The notes: generated by a model not told the origin, from the letters alone. A stretch of 64,000 bases of DNA from Dongia_B soli (GCF_034044715.1 NZ_JAXCLW010000003.1:1-64000), one strand, 5' to 3'. Counted from the first letter of the stretch, positions 36,359 to 44,986 are shown. Numbers and translations are program-made.

Positions 36359-36446
36359 TCGAGCCTCCTTGATCGGGATTATCCCGTTGTTATCGACATT
36401 GCTTTTTCGGTCCGGGCCCCGGGCGAGATTGCCGTCGCCTCTCCCC

Positions 36447-37538
36447 TCAACTCTTTAGTAAAGCCTTCGCCTTTTTCGCGATGCCATCCGCATCGAGCTT
36501 GTAATGTGCATAGAGTGCCGCCGGCGGTCCCACCGGTACGAATTCATCCGGCACGCCATGACGCATGAATGGGATACGGTCTTCCTCGACGAGTACCTCG
36601 GCAACTGCGCTGCCGAGGCCGCCGGTGATGTTATGCTCCTCGACGGTCAGGATCGCACCGGTCTCCCGCGCTGCCTTTCGTACCGCTGCCGTATCCAGCG
36701 GCTTGATCGTGTGCATATCGATGACGCGGGCATCGATGCCGTGCTTCGCCAGCTTCTCCGCCGCATCGAGCGAAGCACGCACCACCGAGCCACAGCAGAT
36801 GAGGGTGACATCTTTGCCCGGCCGCAAGGTGATCGCCTTGCCGAAGCGGAAAGCCTTGGGCACAGTCGGATAGACTTCGGGATCACGGCCGCGGCCGAGC
36901 CGGATATACATAGCGCCGGGGTGGTCGACGGATTCACGGAGGATCGCGCGCAGATGATTGGCATCGGTCGCACAGACCACCGTCAGATCGGCGATGGTCC
37001 GGGTGATCGCAAGGTCCTCCAAGGCGTGATGGCTGGTACCGTAGAAACCCATCGACATGCCGGAATGGTGACCGATCAGCCGCACCTTCATGCCGGGATA
37101 GGCACAATCGGTCTTGATCTGTTCGGCGCCGAGGATGGCGCAGAACGAAGCAAAGGTCGCCGCATAGGTGACGAGGCCGCAGGACGCCATGCCGGCTGCC
37201 ACAGTCATCATGTTCTTTTCGGCAATGCCGAGATTGAAGAAGCGGTCGGGATGGCGGCGCTTGAAATCATTGGTGCGGTTGGCAACAGCGAGATCGGCGG
37301 TCAGCACCGCGATGCGAGGATCATGATCGGCAAGATCCGCCAGCTCTTCACCGAGGATGAAAGCGGGCAAACTCGCATTCGGCGTGCCGCGGACCGACTT
37401 CTTGTCCTTGAAAACCTCGTCCTTCAACGAAACATCGCCGCCGGCCGTCCCACGGAAAATGGCGTCCTGGCCCTGCGATGCACGCTGCATTTCCGAGGAA
37501 CGCGCAGACCGGGATTTTTTCGCGTCAGTTCTTGCCAC
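36447..37538 (-). CDS. Transketolase C-terminal subunit (split enzyme)
   Basis: A 363-residue protein holding the pyrimidine-binding and C-terminal domains of a transketolase. Typical parts are DPRIAVLTADLAVANRTNDFKRRHPDRFFNLGIAEKNMMTVAAGMAS, with the catalytic Glu of LGIAEKNM contacting thiamine diphosphate, and GHHSGMSMGFYGTSHHALEDLAI. It works with the N-terminal subunit coded just upstream. The start is uncertain: GTG at 37538 overlaps the partner's stop by 14 bases and has a GGGGGAAG ribosome binding site inside it; ATG at 37490 is an alternative. The first 50 residues are basic and not conserved. Split transketolases are common in sugar-degradation operons, such as those for apulose or sulfosugars. 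Confidence 0.88.
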   Translation of the reverse strand: MARTDAKKSRSARSSEMQRASQGQDAIFRGTAGGDVSLKDEVFKDKKSVRGTPNASLPAFILGEELADLADHDPRIAVLTADLAVANRTNDFKRRHPDRFFNLGIAEKNMMTVAAGMASCGLVTYAATFASFCAILGAEQIKTDCAYPGMKVRLIGHHSGMSMGFYGTSHHALEDLAITRTIADLTVVCATDANHLRAILRESVDHPGAMYIRLGRGRDPEVYPTVPKAFRFGKAITLRPGKDVTLICCGSVVRASLDAAEKLAKHGIDARVIDMHTIKPLDTAAVRKAARETGAILTVEEHNITGGLGSAVAEVLVEEDRIPFMRHGVPDEFVPVGPPAALYAHYKLDADGIAKKAKALLKS

Positions 37539-38448
37539 GCTTCTTCCCCCGTTTGGCCAGCGGCCGCAGACCGGCGCGAATTTCCGCTTCGGCGTCGTCG
37601 TAATCTTCGCCGGCGAGATTGGCGACATGCCATTGCAGGGAGAGCTCCATGCGCTTGACGCCGCGCCCCTTGATGGTGTCGCAGATCAGCGCCTGCGGCT
37701 TGCCCGTCCCGGCCGGTTTCAACTGGCCGAGCGCCGGCAGGATCGCCTCAAAGTCATGACCATCGATCCGCTGCACCTCCCAGCCGAAGCTGCGGAATCG
37801 CTGTTCCAGCGGCTCGACCCGCATGACCTCCTCGGTATGACCATCGATGCAAAGCTGGTTGCGGTCGATGATGGCGATGAGTCCCTGCAATTTGTAATGA
37901 CTGGCCGCCATGGCTGCTTCCCAGATCTGCCCTTCGGCCAGTTCGCCATCGCCCAGCATGCAATAGACCCGATAGTCGCGCTGCTGCATGCGCCCGGCCA
38001 GGGCCATGCCGACACCCACAGAGAGCCCGTGACCCAGCGATCCGGAGGAAAAATCGATGCCGGGAATATGCTTCATGTTGGGATGGTCGCCGAAATGGCT
38101 GCCGAGCCGCGTGAAGGTGTCGAGCTCGCTCATCGGGTAATAACCGAGATCGGCTAGGATCGGATAAAGCCCGATTGCCGCATGACCCTTGCTGAGGATG
38201 AAACGATCGCGATCCGGCCAGTCGGGATCTTTGGGATCGATATTGAGATGTGCGTAATAGAGTGCGGCGAACAGCTCCGCTGCGGAGAAAGTCGAAGAAT
38301 AATGGCCGGCACCACAGATGCGCGCCAGCCGCAAGGTTTCCAGGCGCACGAACATGGCGCGATCCGCCAGCATGGCCGACGAGACGTTATGACCGCGTGC
38401 CGCGATGCTCTTCTTTACGGCGCTGCCCTTCTTTGCGGCACTCTTCAC
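37525..38448 (-). CDS. Transketolase N-terminal subunit (split enzyme)
   Basis: A 307-residue protein with the thiamine diphosphate-binding domain of a transketolase. Visible motifs are AGHYSSTFSAAELFAALYY, DRFILSKGHAAIGLYPILADLGY, SLGHGLSVGVGMALAGRM and the diphosphate/Mg motif GDGELAEGQIWEAAM (about residue 155). IDRNQLCIDGHTEEVM and the end WHVANLAGEDYDD fit the family. A Lys-rich leader (KSAAKKGSAVKKS) and a Lys/Arg-rich end (KRGKKRGKN) are unusual and may be unstructured. The ATG overlaps the GntR gene stop by 4 bases. Transfers a two-carbon ketol unit between sugars; donor and acceptor unknown. Confidence 0.9.
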   Translation of the reverse strand: MKSAAKKGSAVKKSIAARGHNVSSAMLADRAMFVRLETLRLARICGAGHYSSTFSAAELFAALYYAHLNIDPKDPDWPDRDRFILSKGHAAIGLYPILADLGYYPMSELDTFTRLGSHFGDHPNMKHIPGIDFSSGSLGHGLSVGVGMALAGRMQQRDYRVYCMLGDGELAEGQIWEAAMAASHYKLQGLIAIIDRNQLCIDGHTEEVMRVEPLEQRFRSFGWEVQRIDGHDFEAILPALGQLKPAGTGKPQALICDTIKGRGVKRMELSLQWHVANLAGEDYDDAEAEIRAGLRPLAKRGKKRGKN

Positions 38449-39182
38449 GACTCTTGCCCCGCTTCTTCCTGGGCCTCCAATTCCCGCAAATGGCGCAGGA
38501 AATTCCGACCGCCTTCGACCAGGTCGGCGCGGATGGCGGCGCAGAGCGCGTCCTCATCCCGGCGACGCAGCGCCTCAATCACATATTCATGTTGATGCCG
38601 GCCGTCATAGGTCGGATGACCATGCGGATAGAGGTGATTGAGCAACGGCCCATGCTGGATCCATAGATTTTCCAACATGCTGGTCAGATGCGGCATGCCG
38701 GATTCTCGGTAAAGACCGAAATGGAAATCGAAATTTGCCCGGACCGCCAGGTCGTAATCCCTGGCTTGTTCGGCACCGACCAGCACCGCATGAGTCCGCG
38801 CCAGGGCGTCGATCTGCGCATCATTGATCCGGGCCATCGCCTTGCTGGCCGCCAGGGGCTGTAGGGTCAGACGGATCTCACGGCGTTCCAGATATTCGGC
38901 GACCGAAAGTTTTCGCACGCGATAATAGGAATGCGCCTTGCCCTCGACCGCACCGTCCCGGATCAGCTGAAAGATTGCCTCGCGTATCGGCGTTTCACTG
39001 GTGCCGAAGGCCTGCGACAGCTCACTTATGCGCAGGCGTTGATGCGGCTTGAAAATGCCGCGCATCAACCGGTCGCGCATCTGATGATAGACGTGGTCGG
39101 TCCGGCTCTTCGCTTCGACCTGCTCCAGTTTGAGATTGGAGAGGGACCGGTCACCTTCCAGCGATGCAAGCAGCGTCGTCAT
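38445..39182 (-). CDS. GntR-family regulator, FCD type
   Basis: A 245-residue regulator. A winged helix lies at about residues 28-95 (VYHQMRDRLMRGIFKPHQRLRISELSQAFGTSETPIREAIFQL), followed by an all-helical FCD effector domain with the metal-ligand pattern DLAVRANFDFHFGLYRESG (Asp and His) and late His residues (HQHEYVIEAL). It lies inside the operon, 5 bases after the aminotransferase gene and overlapping the transketolase gene. It therefore probably controls its own operon and the divergent kinase, using sites in the 40421-40575 region. Confidence 0.92.
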   Translation of the reverse strand: MTTLLASLEGDRSLSNLKLEQVEAKSRTDHVYHQMRDRLMRGIFKPHQRLRISELSQAFGTSETPIREAIFQLIRDGAVEGKAHSYYRVRKLSVAEYLERREIRLTLQPLAASKAMARINDAQIDALARTHAVLVGAEQARDYDLAVRANFDFHFGLYRESGMPHLTSMLENLWIQHGPLLNHLYPHGHPTYDGRHQHEYVIEALRRRDEDALCAAIRADLVEGGRNFLRHLRELEAQEEAGQES

Positions 39183-39187
39183 TCAGC

Positions 39188-40420
39188 TTATCCGAACCGC
39201 CGCGCGACTTCCGCCAGGGCAGCATCGGTCGCTTCCAGCGTCCTGTCGATGTCATCGGCAGTATGCGCCGCGCTCAGGAACATCGTATGGGTCGCATGCA
39301 GATAGACGCCACGCTTCAGCGCCTCGGTACAGAAGAACCAGCCCTTTTCGCGGTTATCGTCATTGTCGAATAGGATGACCGGCATCTGCACCGGACCGCT
39401 TTGCTGTAGTTTCACGCCATGCGCCTTGGCCTGGGCGTCGATGCCATCACGCAGACGCTGGCCCATCCGCTGCATGATGCCGATGCCGTCGATCGCCTTC
39501 ATCTTGCGCCAGGTAGCGAGGCCGGCAGCCATCGACATGGCGCCGTACCAGAAGGAGCCGGTGACGAAGATGCGGGTAGCTGCGTCGCGGAACTTGTCAT
39601 TACCCGTTACCGCCGCCAAGGCATAGCCATTGGCGATGGATTTCGACCAGGCGGCGAGGTCCGGCTTCACGCCAACCAGTTCCCAACTGCCGCCCATATG
39701 CAAGCGAAGGCTGGCGCGCACATCATCGACGATGAGGGCGGCACCGGTCCGGTCGCAAATCGCCCGCGCCGCTTTGGCGAAGGCTTGGGTCGGCAGCACA
39801 TGGGTCTTGCCAAGATCATGCTTGAAGGCCGAAACGAAGATGCCCGCGAGATCGTCGCCCGCTTCGGCGGCCGCGCGTTCCAGGCTGGCAATGTCGTTAT
39901 AGTCGTAGCGGATCAGATGCACGCGGTCTTCCGCCGTTGCACCGTTCGGATAGGGATTGCACCAGGGAACCGCGCCATGATAGGCGCCGGTCGCCACCAG
40001 CAGCTTGCGCTTACCGGTCGCCTCGCGCGCCGTCATGGCGCAGATCGTCGTCGCATCGGTGCCGTTCTTCTGGAACATCGCCCAATCGGCATGGACGACC
40101 GTGCCGACGATTTCTTCCGCCAGTTCGACCATGCGTTCGGTCGGGCCATTGAAAATGTCGCCGAGTGCGCGTTGTTCATCCGCCGCTGCATTCACATCGG
40201 GATCGTTATAGCCGAGCAGCATCGGCCCCCAGGAGCACATGTAATCGATATATTCCCGACCCTCGACATCCCACAGGCGGCTACCCTTGGCGCGGCGGAA
40301 ATACTGCGGATACGCTGCCGGCAGGCGGGCCGCATTCATATGCCCCCACATCGCGCCGGGCACGACGCGGGCAGCGCGCTGCCGCAGGGTTGCATCAGCC
40401 GACGGGCGGAACTCAGTCAC
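39188..40420 (-). CDS. Class III aminotransferase (GSA aminomutase-like)
   Basis: A 410-residue fold-type I PLP enzyme. The family stretches are VVPGAMWGHMNAARLPAAYPQYFRRAKGSRLWDVEGREYIDYMCSWGPMLLGYNDP in outline, the PLP aspartate in LIVDDVRASLRL (about residue 215) and the PLP lysine in LAAWSKSIANGYALAAV (about 245). The usual xEVx after the Asp is DDVR here. The frame opens at GTG 40429, but GTG at 40420 has GGGAG 8 bases upstream and is preferred. It is the first gene of the operon and divergent from the OtnK-type kinase. It may turn an amino acid with a sugar-like chain into the matching oxo acid. This is inferred from context. Confidence 0.86.
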   Translation of the reverse strand: MTEFRPSADATLRQRAARVVPGAMWGHMNAARLPAAYPQYFRRAKGSRLWDVEGREYIDYMCSWGPMLLGYNDPDVNAAADEQRALGDIFNGPTERMVELAEEIVGTVVHADWAMFQKNGTDATTICAMTAREATGKRKLLVATGAYHGAVPWCNPYPNGATAEDRVHLIRYDYNDIASLERAAAEAGDDLAGIFVSAFKHDLGKTHVLPTQAFAKAARAICDRTGAALIVDDVRASLRLHMGGSWELVGVKPDLAAWSKSIANGYALAAVTGNDKFRDAATRIFVTGSFWYGAMSMAAGLATWRKMKAIDGIGIMQRMGQRLRDGIDAQAKAHGVKLQQSGPVQMPVILFDNDDNREKGWFFCTEALKRGVYLHATHTMFLSAAHTADDIDRTLEATDAALAEVARRFG

Positions 40421-40500
40421 GAATGGCACTCCCGTTTTTAGATCGACGACAAGATCGCCTTCATGATCTGCCGCCGGAACCCGGTCGCATCGTCACGCCC

Positions 40501-40545
40501 GAGGATATAGGATATATCTTTCTTCATCCTATATGATATATCTCC
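40501..40545. promoter_or_regulatory. Divergent control region with repeated GATATATCT sites
   Basis: GATATATCT occurs at 40511-40519 and again at 40535-40543, 24 bases apart. GGATATAG before the first and ATCCTATAT before the second form a partial inverted repeat around TTTCTTC. The AT-rich block stands out from the GC-rich surroundings and lies between the aminotransferase and kinase starts. It is the likely binding site of the FCD-type GntR regulator. Confidence 0.6.
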
Positions 40546-40575
40546 AGAAGGAAAAGAGGAATTTGCGGGGGAGCC

Positions 40576-41850
40576 TTGGCGCTGTTGCTGGCCGGCATTT
40601 CAGACGATTTCACGGGCGGTCTGGAATTGGCGTCGATGATGACCCGGGACGGTTTACGCAGCCGGATGCTGACGAAGAAGGCGAAACCGGCAGATATGGA
40701 GGGCTTGCAAGTTGCCGTCGTCGCGCTCAAAAGCCGCGTCGCCGCGCCTAAGGAAGCGGTCGCCGATATGAAGAAGGCGATGGATCTGATTGAGACCGTG
40801 GGTACCCGTCAGGTCTTCTTTAAATATTGCGCAACCTTCGATTCGACACCGCGCGGCAATATCGGTCCCTGTGCCGATTATCTGGCCGACCGGATCGGCA
40901 CGGATTTTACCGGCTTTTGCCCCGCCTTCCCCGATGTCAAGCGCACGGTCTTTCAGGGACATCTCTTCTACGCGGACCAGTTGATCTCCGAATCGCCCAA
41001 GCGTCTCGATCCGCTGACGCCGATGCGCGATCCCAATCTCGTCCGCGTGTTGCAACGTCAAACGACCCATAAGGTCGGATTGATCCGGCATGAAGATCTG
41101 CTCGGTGGCGCCGAAGCGTTGCGCGAACGGGTCCAGACGCTGAAGGCGGCTGGCATCCGCTATGCCATCAACGATGCCGCCGATAACGATGATCTGGCGC
41201 GGCTGGGCGAGGTTTGCGTCGACTGGCCCCTGATGACGGGCGGGTCATCCGTCGCCGAAAGCTACCCCCGTCATTGGCGGGCGCAAGGCCTTGCCGGCGC
41301 GCTGGTCGATCCCGTCCCTCTCCCGCTTCTCGGCGGACCCGCCGTTGTCCTTGCCGGCAGTTGCGCCGAGCAGACGGCAGCGCAGTTACAGCATTTTGGC
41401 CAGTCGCATCCCGTCTTCACCTTGGACCTGCTGGAAGTCGCCGCCGCGCCGAGCCTGTTGGACAAGCTGTTGATCGAGGCCAAGGCCGCGCTCAAGCAGG
41501 GCTCCATCGCCATCGCGACGGCGACCACCCCGGCGGCAATCGGTGCGGCGCAAAAGAAATTCGGCCGCCGCGGTGCCGGCCGCCGCATTGAAAAGCTGCT
41601 TGGCGATATTGCTGCCGACTTGCACCGCGACGGCATCCGCCGCTTCGTGGTCGCTGGTGGTGAAACCTCCGGCGCCATCGTCGAAGCCTTGAACGTCCGC
41701 GCTTTGGATGTCAGCCCCTATCGCGGGCCCGGCACGGCGCGCGCGGTCAGTTGTGGCCCCGACCCTATTTCTTTTCACCTCAAACCCGGCAAGCTGGGCA
41801 CAGTCGATATGCTGGACAAGGTGACGGCCGGCGAAGGAGAGACAATATGA
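40576..41850 (+). CDS. otnK: Four-carbon acid sugar kinase, 3-oxo-tetronate kinase-like
   Basis: A 424-residue kinase of the former DUF1537 family. The N-terminal AGISDDFTGGLELASMM is the substrate-binding domain start. VFFKYCATFDSTPRGNIGP (about residues 84-102) is the OtnK signature, and VVLAGSCAEQTAAQL plus RFVVAGGETSGAIVEAL form the ATP-binding C-terminal domain. OtnK phosphorylates 3-oxo-tetronate at O4. The start is TTG at 40576 with GGGGGAG just 4 bases away; TTG at 40585 with a better spacing is possible. Its stop overlaps the aldolase-type gene (ATGA), the usual OtnK-OtnC order. No four-carbon acid dehydrogenase or OtnI isomerase gene accompanies it here. Confidence 0.88.
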   Translation: MALLLAGISDDFTGGLELASMMTRDGLRSRMLTKKAKPADMEGLQVAVVALKSRVAAPKEAVADMKKAMDLIETVGTRQVFFKYCATFDSTPRGNIGPCADYLADRIGTDFTGFCPAFPDVKRTVFQGHLFYADQLISESPKRLDPLTPMRDPNLVRVLQRQTTHKVGLIRHEDLLGGAEALRERVQTLKAAGIRYAINDAADNDDLARLGEVCVDWPLMTGGSSVAESYPRHWRAQGLAGALVDPVPLPLLGGPAVVLAGSCAEQTAAQLQHFGQSHPVFTLDLLEVAAAPSLLDKLLIEAKAALKQGSIAIATATTPAAIGAAQKKFGRRGAGRRIEKLLGDIAADLHRDGIRRFVVAGGETSGAIVEALNVRALDVSPYRGPGTARAVSCGPDPISFHLKPGKLGTVDMLDKVTAGEGETI

Positions 41851-42530
41851 GCAATTCCGCATCGGAAGGGGAAATCCGCAAATCCATCGTCGAGGTCAAT
41901 GCCGAGCTTGAACGTCAGCGGATGAATGTCTGTGCCACCGGCAATATCAGCGTGCGATGGAAAGGCGGCATGCTGATCACTCCAGCTGGCAGCCGTACCG
42001 AAACCCTGGCACCGGAACATATCGTCTACACCAAGGCCGACGGTACCTGGGAAGGTCCGCTGCGGCCGTCATCGGAATGGGCGATGCACCGCGAGGTCTA
42101 TTTGAAAGTGCCGGCAGCGAATGCCGTCGTGCATTGCCACGCCGATCACTGCGTCGCCTTGTCCTGCTTCCGCAAGCCGATTCCCTCCTTCCATTACATG
42201 ATCCAGGGTTTTGGCGGCCGCGACATTCCTTGCACCGATTATTTTCCCTTCGGCTCGCAGCAGCTCGCCACCGCGGCCGGTGAAGCACTGACCGACCGCA
42301 CGGCCTGTCTGCTGGCCAATCACGGCATGCTGGCGCGGGGTATGACTTTGCTGGCCGCGTTTGACGCCGCGATGAAACTGGAAGTGCTGGCGCGGCAATA
42401 TCTGATGACACTGTCCATCGGTACCCCGACGATCCTCACCGAGGCGGAGACTGCGGTTGTCCTGGAAAATTACAAAACCTATGGCAAGCCGCAACCGATT
42501 GCGCAGAAACCGCGCTGGCTCGTGCCCTAA
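41847..42530 (+). CDS. otnC: Class II aldolase/adducin protein, 3-oxo-tetronate 4-phosphate decarboxylase-like
   Basis: A 227-residue class II aldolase-type protein. The phosphate-binding NVCATGNISVRWKGGMLITPAGSRTETL (residues about 26-53), the zinc histidines in AVVHCHADHCVALSC (about 95) and the third His in LANHGMLARG (about 155) are present, as is the Glu in SSEWAMHREVY. OtnC converts 3-oxo-tetronate 4-phosphate to dihydroxyacetone phosphate and CO2. Its ATG overlaps the kinase stop, so the pair is translationally coupled. Fuculose- or ribulose-phosphate aldolases are alternatives, but kinase pairing favours OtnC. Confidence 0.87.
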   Translation: MSNSASEGEIRKSIVEVNAELERQRMNVCATGNISVRWKGGMLITPAGSRTETLAPEHIVYTKADGTWEGPLRPSSEWAMHREVYLKVPAANAVVHCHADHCVALSCFRKPIPSFHYMIQGFGGRDIPCTDYFPFGSQQLATAAGEALTDRTACLLANHGMLARGMTLLAAFDAAMKLEVLARQYLMTLSIGTPTILTEAETAVVLENYKTYGKPQPIAQKPRWLVP

Positions 42531-42554
42531 CCCAAGATGTCCGATCTCGCCTTA

Positions 42555-42593
42555 CCGCATCATCACGCAGCTGCAAACTGCTCGATGATGCGG
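42555..42593. repeat. 10-bp inverted repeat at convergent gene ends
   Basis: CCGCATCATC at 42555-42564 is matched by GATGATGCGG at 42584-42593, with 19 bases between. It overlaps the last codons of the MocR gene and lies 25 bases after the aldolase stop. There is no T-run, so if it ends transcription it is not a classical terminator. Confidence 0.35.
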
Positions 42594-43978
42594 CAAAGGC
42601 GGTCGCAGGCTGATTTTAACCGCTGTTCAGGAACCGTCCCGATGCCGAGCAGCAGGCCCGGCCGCGCAGCCTTTAGCGTCGCATACCAAGGCGATAGCGG
42701 CGCAGGGGCCAAACCATAAGCCGACGCTTCCCTGGCAATGGCGATGTCCGGTGTCCCTTCCGGCAATCGCAGCAAAGCTGCTAGTCCGCCGATTTGAACC
42801 TTGTGCCCCCTGCGCTCAAGGCATGCCGTTAGGGCATCCCGCCGCGTCGCGTAGACCCGCTTCATATGTCGCAGATGGCGCATGTAGTGCCCGTCGCGCA
42901 TGAATTCCGCCGTAGCAAGCTGGACTGACGGTCCGGGCGCCGGTGCCAGGCAGGCAGCCGTTTCGGCGAATTGCGCTGCCAGGGCCGCGGGGACGACGAT
43001 AAAGCCGAGGCGAAGCGAGGGGCTGATCGTCTTGCTGAACGAACCGATATGAATTACGCGTCCTGCACGGTCAAGCGAAGCGAGGGCGGGAGCCGCGCGC
43101 CCGCGCAACTGCAATTCGCCTAGATAGTCATCCTCGATGATCCAGGCCCCTCTCTCTGCCGCCCAATCGAGCAGACGCAGCCGGCGCGTCAGCGCCAGGG
43201 TCGGTCCCAGCGGCGCCTGCTGTCCAGGCGTCACTACGGCAAGCGCCGCATCACCGGCGCGGCGAATTCCGTCATCCACATCGATGCCGTTTTCGTCCAC
43301 CGCCACTGGTACCGGAATGAGCCGTGCAAGTTCCACGCCCCGCCTTGTCACCGGAAAGCCCGGATCTTCGAACCAGCAGCGACGTCCCTCCAAGCCGAGC
43401 ACCCGGAGCGCCAGGCCGAGGCCGGCGGCAAAACCGGCGGTGATGATAATCTGCGACGGCGAACAGGCGATGCCGCGCGCGATCGCCAGATGCGCGGCGA
43501 TCTCCCGTCGTAGCTCCAACTCGCCCTGAGGCGTCGGGTAATGCGCCGGCTTGCTGGTCTCGGTCCGTACCGCTTGAGCCCGGATGCGGGAGAAAAGTTT
43601 GGCGGGGAAACGGTCCGAGGCCGGGATTCCCATTTGAAAGATAGCCGGACCGGCCGCCGCGTCCCGGTACATCTCCAGGACCCAGCCGACGGCATCGGGG
43701 ACCTCAGGCAAAGCCACGATTGACGGCCGTTCGGCAACATAGGTGCCGCTCGCCCGGGACGAGACGATCAACTGGGCGTCGATCAACTTTTCATAAGCCG
43801 AACGGACCGTACCGCGTGCCACACCCAACTGCGCCGCAAGATCCAGCCAGGACGGGAGGCGCGCGCCGGGTGCCAGCACACCATTATCGATCGCCGCCGT
43901 AATCCCGCGCCGTATCTGTTCCGACAGCGGCATCTTCGCGGAGCGGTCGAGTTCAAAGGGAAGCGATTTCAAAGCCAT
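42563..43978 (-). CDS. MocR-type regulator (GntR HTH fused to aminotransferase domain)
   Basis: A 471-residue regulator. A winged helix at about residues 10-80 (PLSEQIRRGITAAIDNGVLAPGARLPSWLDLAAQLGVARGTVRSAYEKL) is joined to a fold-type I aminotransferase domain. PLP lysine: HIGSFSKTISPSLRLGFIV (about residue 315); PLP Asp: WIIEDDYLGELQ (about 275). The start at 43978 (MALKSLPFELD) is chosen over an upstream frame that lacks protein character. It is divergent from the cupin/AhpD-like pair with 105 bases between. PLP or an amino compound is the likely effector. Confidence 0.92.
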   Translation of the reverse strand: MALKSLPFELDRSAKMPLSEQIRRGITAAIDNGVLAPGARLPSWLDLAAQLGVARGTVRSAYEKLIDAQLIVSSRASGTYVAERPSIVALPEVPDAVGWVLEMYRDAAAGPAIFQMGIPASDRFPAKLFSRIRAQAVRTETSKPAHYPTPQGELELRREIAAHLAIARGIACSPSQIIITAGFAAGLGLALRVLGLEGRRCWFEDPGFPVTRRGVELARLIPVPVAVDENGIDVDDGIRRAGDAALAVVTPGQQAPLGPTLALTRRLRLLDWAAERGAWIIEDDYLGELQLRGRAAPALASLDRAGRVIHIGSFSKTISPSLRLGFIVVPAALAAQFAETAACLAPAPGPSVQLATAEFMRDGHYMRHLRHMKRVYATRRDALTACLERRGHKVQIGGLAALLRLPEGTPDIAIAREASAYGLAPAPLSPWYATLKAARPGLLLGIGTVPEQRLKSACDRLCRIIEQFAAA

Positions 43979-44083
43979 GCCTTGTGGTACACGAATTCGG
44001 TTGCTTTTTGGTGCTATTTTTTGACCCAGCGCGAGGGCATCTATCCCCGGACGCATCCATTACGGATAAAGGAGATGCCGAAA
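43979..44083. promoter_or_regulatory. Divergent promoter region of the MocR and cupin genes
   Basis: The 105 bases hold an AT-rich centre (GCTATTTTTTG, about 44013-44023) and the direct repeats TGGTAC (43985-43990) and TGGTGC (44009-44014), 24 bases apart. MocR regulators often bind direct repeats at divergent promoters, so these are candidates. GGAG at 44071-44074 serves the cupin gene. Confidence 0.4.
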
Positions 44084-44506
44084 ATGATGAGTCCCAAATT
44101 GCTTGCCATCGCCGCCTGTCTGGCCTTGGCGGCACCGGCTTATGCACATGGTCCCGCCGAGACCGTCAAACCGAATTTCGCCCATGCGATCCCGAACATT
44201 CCGGGCAAGTCGCTGATCGCCGTCGAGGTCACCTACCCACCCGGCGGTGCCTCGCTGCCGCATCATCATGCGAAATCCGCCTTCATCTATGCCTATGTCC
44301 TTTCGGGCGCCATCGAGAGCCAGGTCGCAGGCGAGCCGGCGCGGATCTATCACACGGGCGAAACCTGGTACGAGGCGCCCGGCGCCTACCATGTGGAGAG
44401 CCGTAATGCCAGCAAGACTGAGCCGGCCAAGCTGCTCGCCGTATTCGTCGTCGATACCAGCGACAAAAAACTGACAACATTTGATCGGGAGAAGACAAAT
44501 GACTGA
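44084..44506 (+). CDS. Exported small cupin-domain protein
   Basis: A 140-residue single-domain cupin. The start at 44084 is favoured by GGAG at a good distance and by a signal peptide (LLAIAACLALAAPAYA, cleavage after about residue 21). Cupin motif 1 is PPGGASLPHHHAKSAFIYAYVLSG with metal ligands H60, H61 or H62. Motif 2 follows in GETWYEAPGAYHVESRN. It should sit in the periplasm. The next gene overlaps its end by 8 bases. A short copy of its C-terminus survives at 881-973 in this window. Role unknown; cupins of this kind often accompany AhpD-like proteins in quinone or carbonyl-stress clusters. Confidence 0.87.
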   Translation: MMSPKLLAIAACLALAAPAYAHGPAETVKPNFAHAIPNIPGKSLIAVEVTYPPGGASLPHHHAKSAFIYAYVLSGAIESQVAGEPARIYHTGETWYEAPGAYHVESRNASKTEPAKLLAVFVVDTSDKKLTTFDREKTND

Positions 44507-44963
44507 ACGCATCAAATACATGGATGTGGCTCCAGCCGGCGTGAAGGCGCTGGGCGGCGTTTATGGCTATATCATGCAATCGGGCTTGCCCGAAAACCTC
44601 GTCACATTGGTTTATCAGCGCATCTCACAGATCAACGGCTGCGCCTATTGCCTGGATCTGCATACCCGTGACCTGCTGGAAAAAGGGGTGTCGTCGGAAA
44701 AGCTTGCGCTCTTGCAGGTATGGCGGGAAGCCGGACCCGTGTTCGACCAACGTGAACAGGCCGCACTCGCCTGGGCAGAAAGCGTGACTCGCGTGGCCGA
44801 AACCGCTGTGCCGGATGAAGACTTTCAAGCCGCACGCGCCGTCTTCAGTGAAAAGGAACTGGTCGACCTGACAATCGCGATCGGTCTCATGAATGCCTTC
44901 AACCGCATGGCCATCAGCTTCCGGCGCACACCGCAGGCGGCCCTCGCACTTCAGGCCAAATAA
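44499..44963 (+). CDS. AhpD-like carboxymuconolactone decarboxylase family protein
   Basis: A 154-residue all-helical protein of the AhpD/CMD family. The redox motif CAYC plus His is intact: C48, C51 and H55 in ISQINGCAYCLDLHTRDLL. That points to thiol peroxidase or alkylhydroperoxidase chemistry rather than true carboxymuconolactone decarboxylation. The C-terminal ELVDLTIAIGLMNAFNRMAISFR is the trimer-interface helix. It is coupled to the cupin gene by an 8-base overlap and probably controlled by the divergent MocR protein. It is not a beta-ketoadipate pathway gene despite the family name. Confidence 0.9.
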   Translation: MTERIKYMDVAPAGVKALGGVYGYIMQSGLPENLVTLVYQRISQINGCAYCLDLHTRDLLEKGVSSEKLALLQVWREAGPVFDQREQAALAWAESVTRVAETAVPDEDFQAARAVFSEKELVDLTIAIGLMNAFNRMAISFRRTPQAALALQAK

Positions 44964-44986
44964 AAGGCCGGCATAAATCGTTCCTG

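Noticed and set aside
36374..36386. CGGGATTATCCCG palindrome as a terminator after the transketolase gene
   Set aside because: It lies right next to the binding-protein ribosome binding site, has a one-base loop and no T-run, so a small operator or chance palindrome is more likely.
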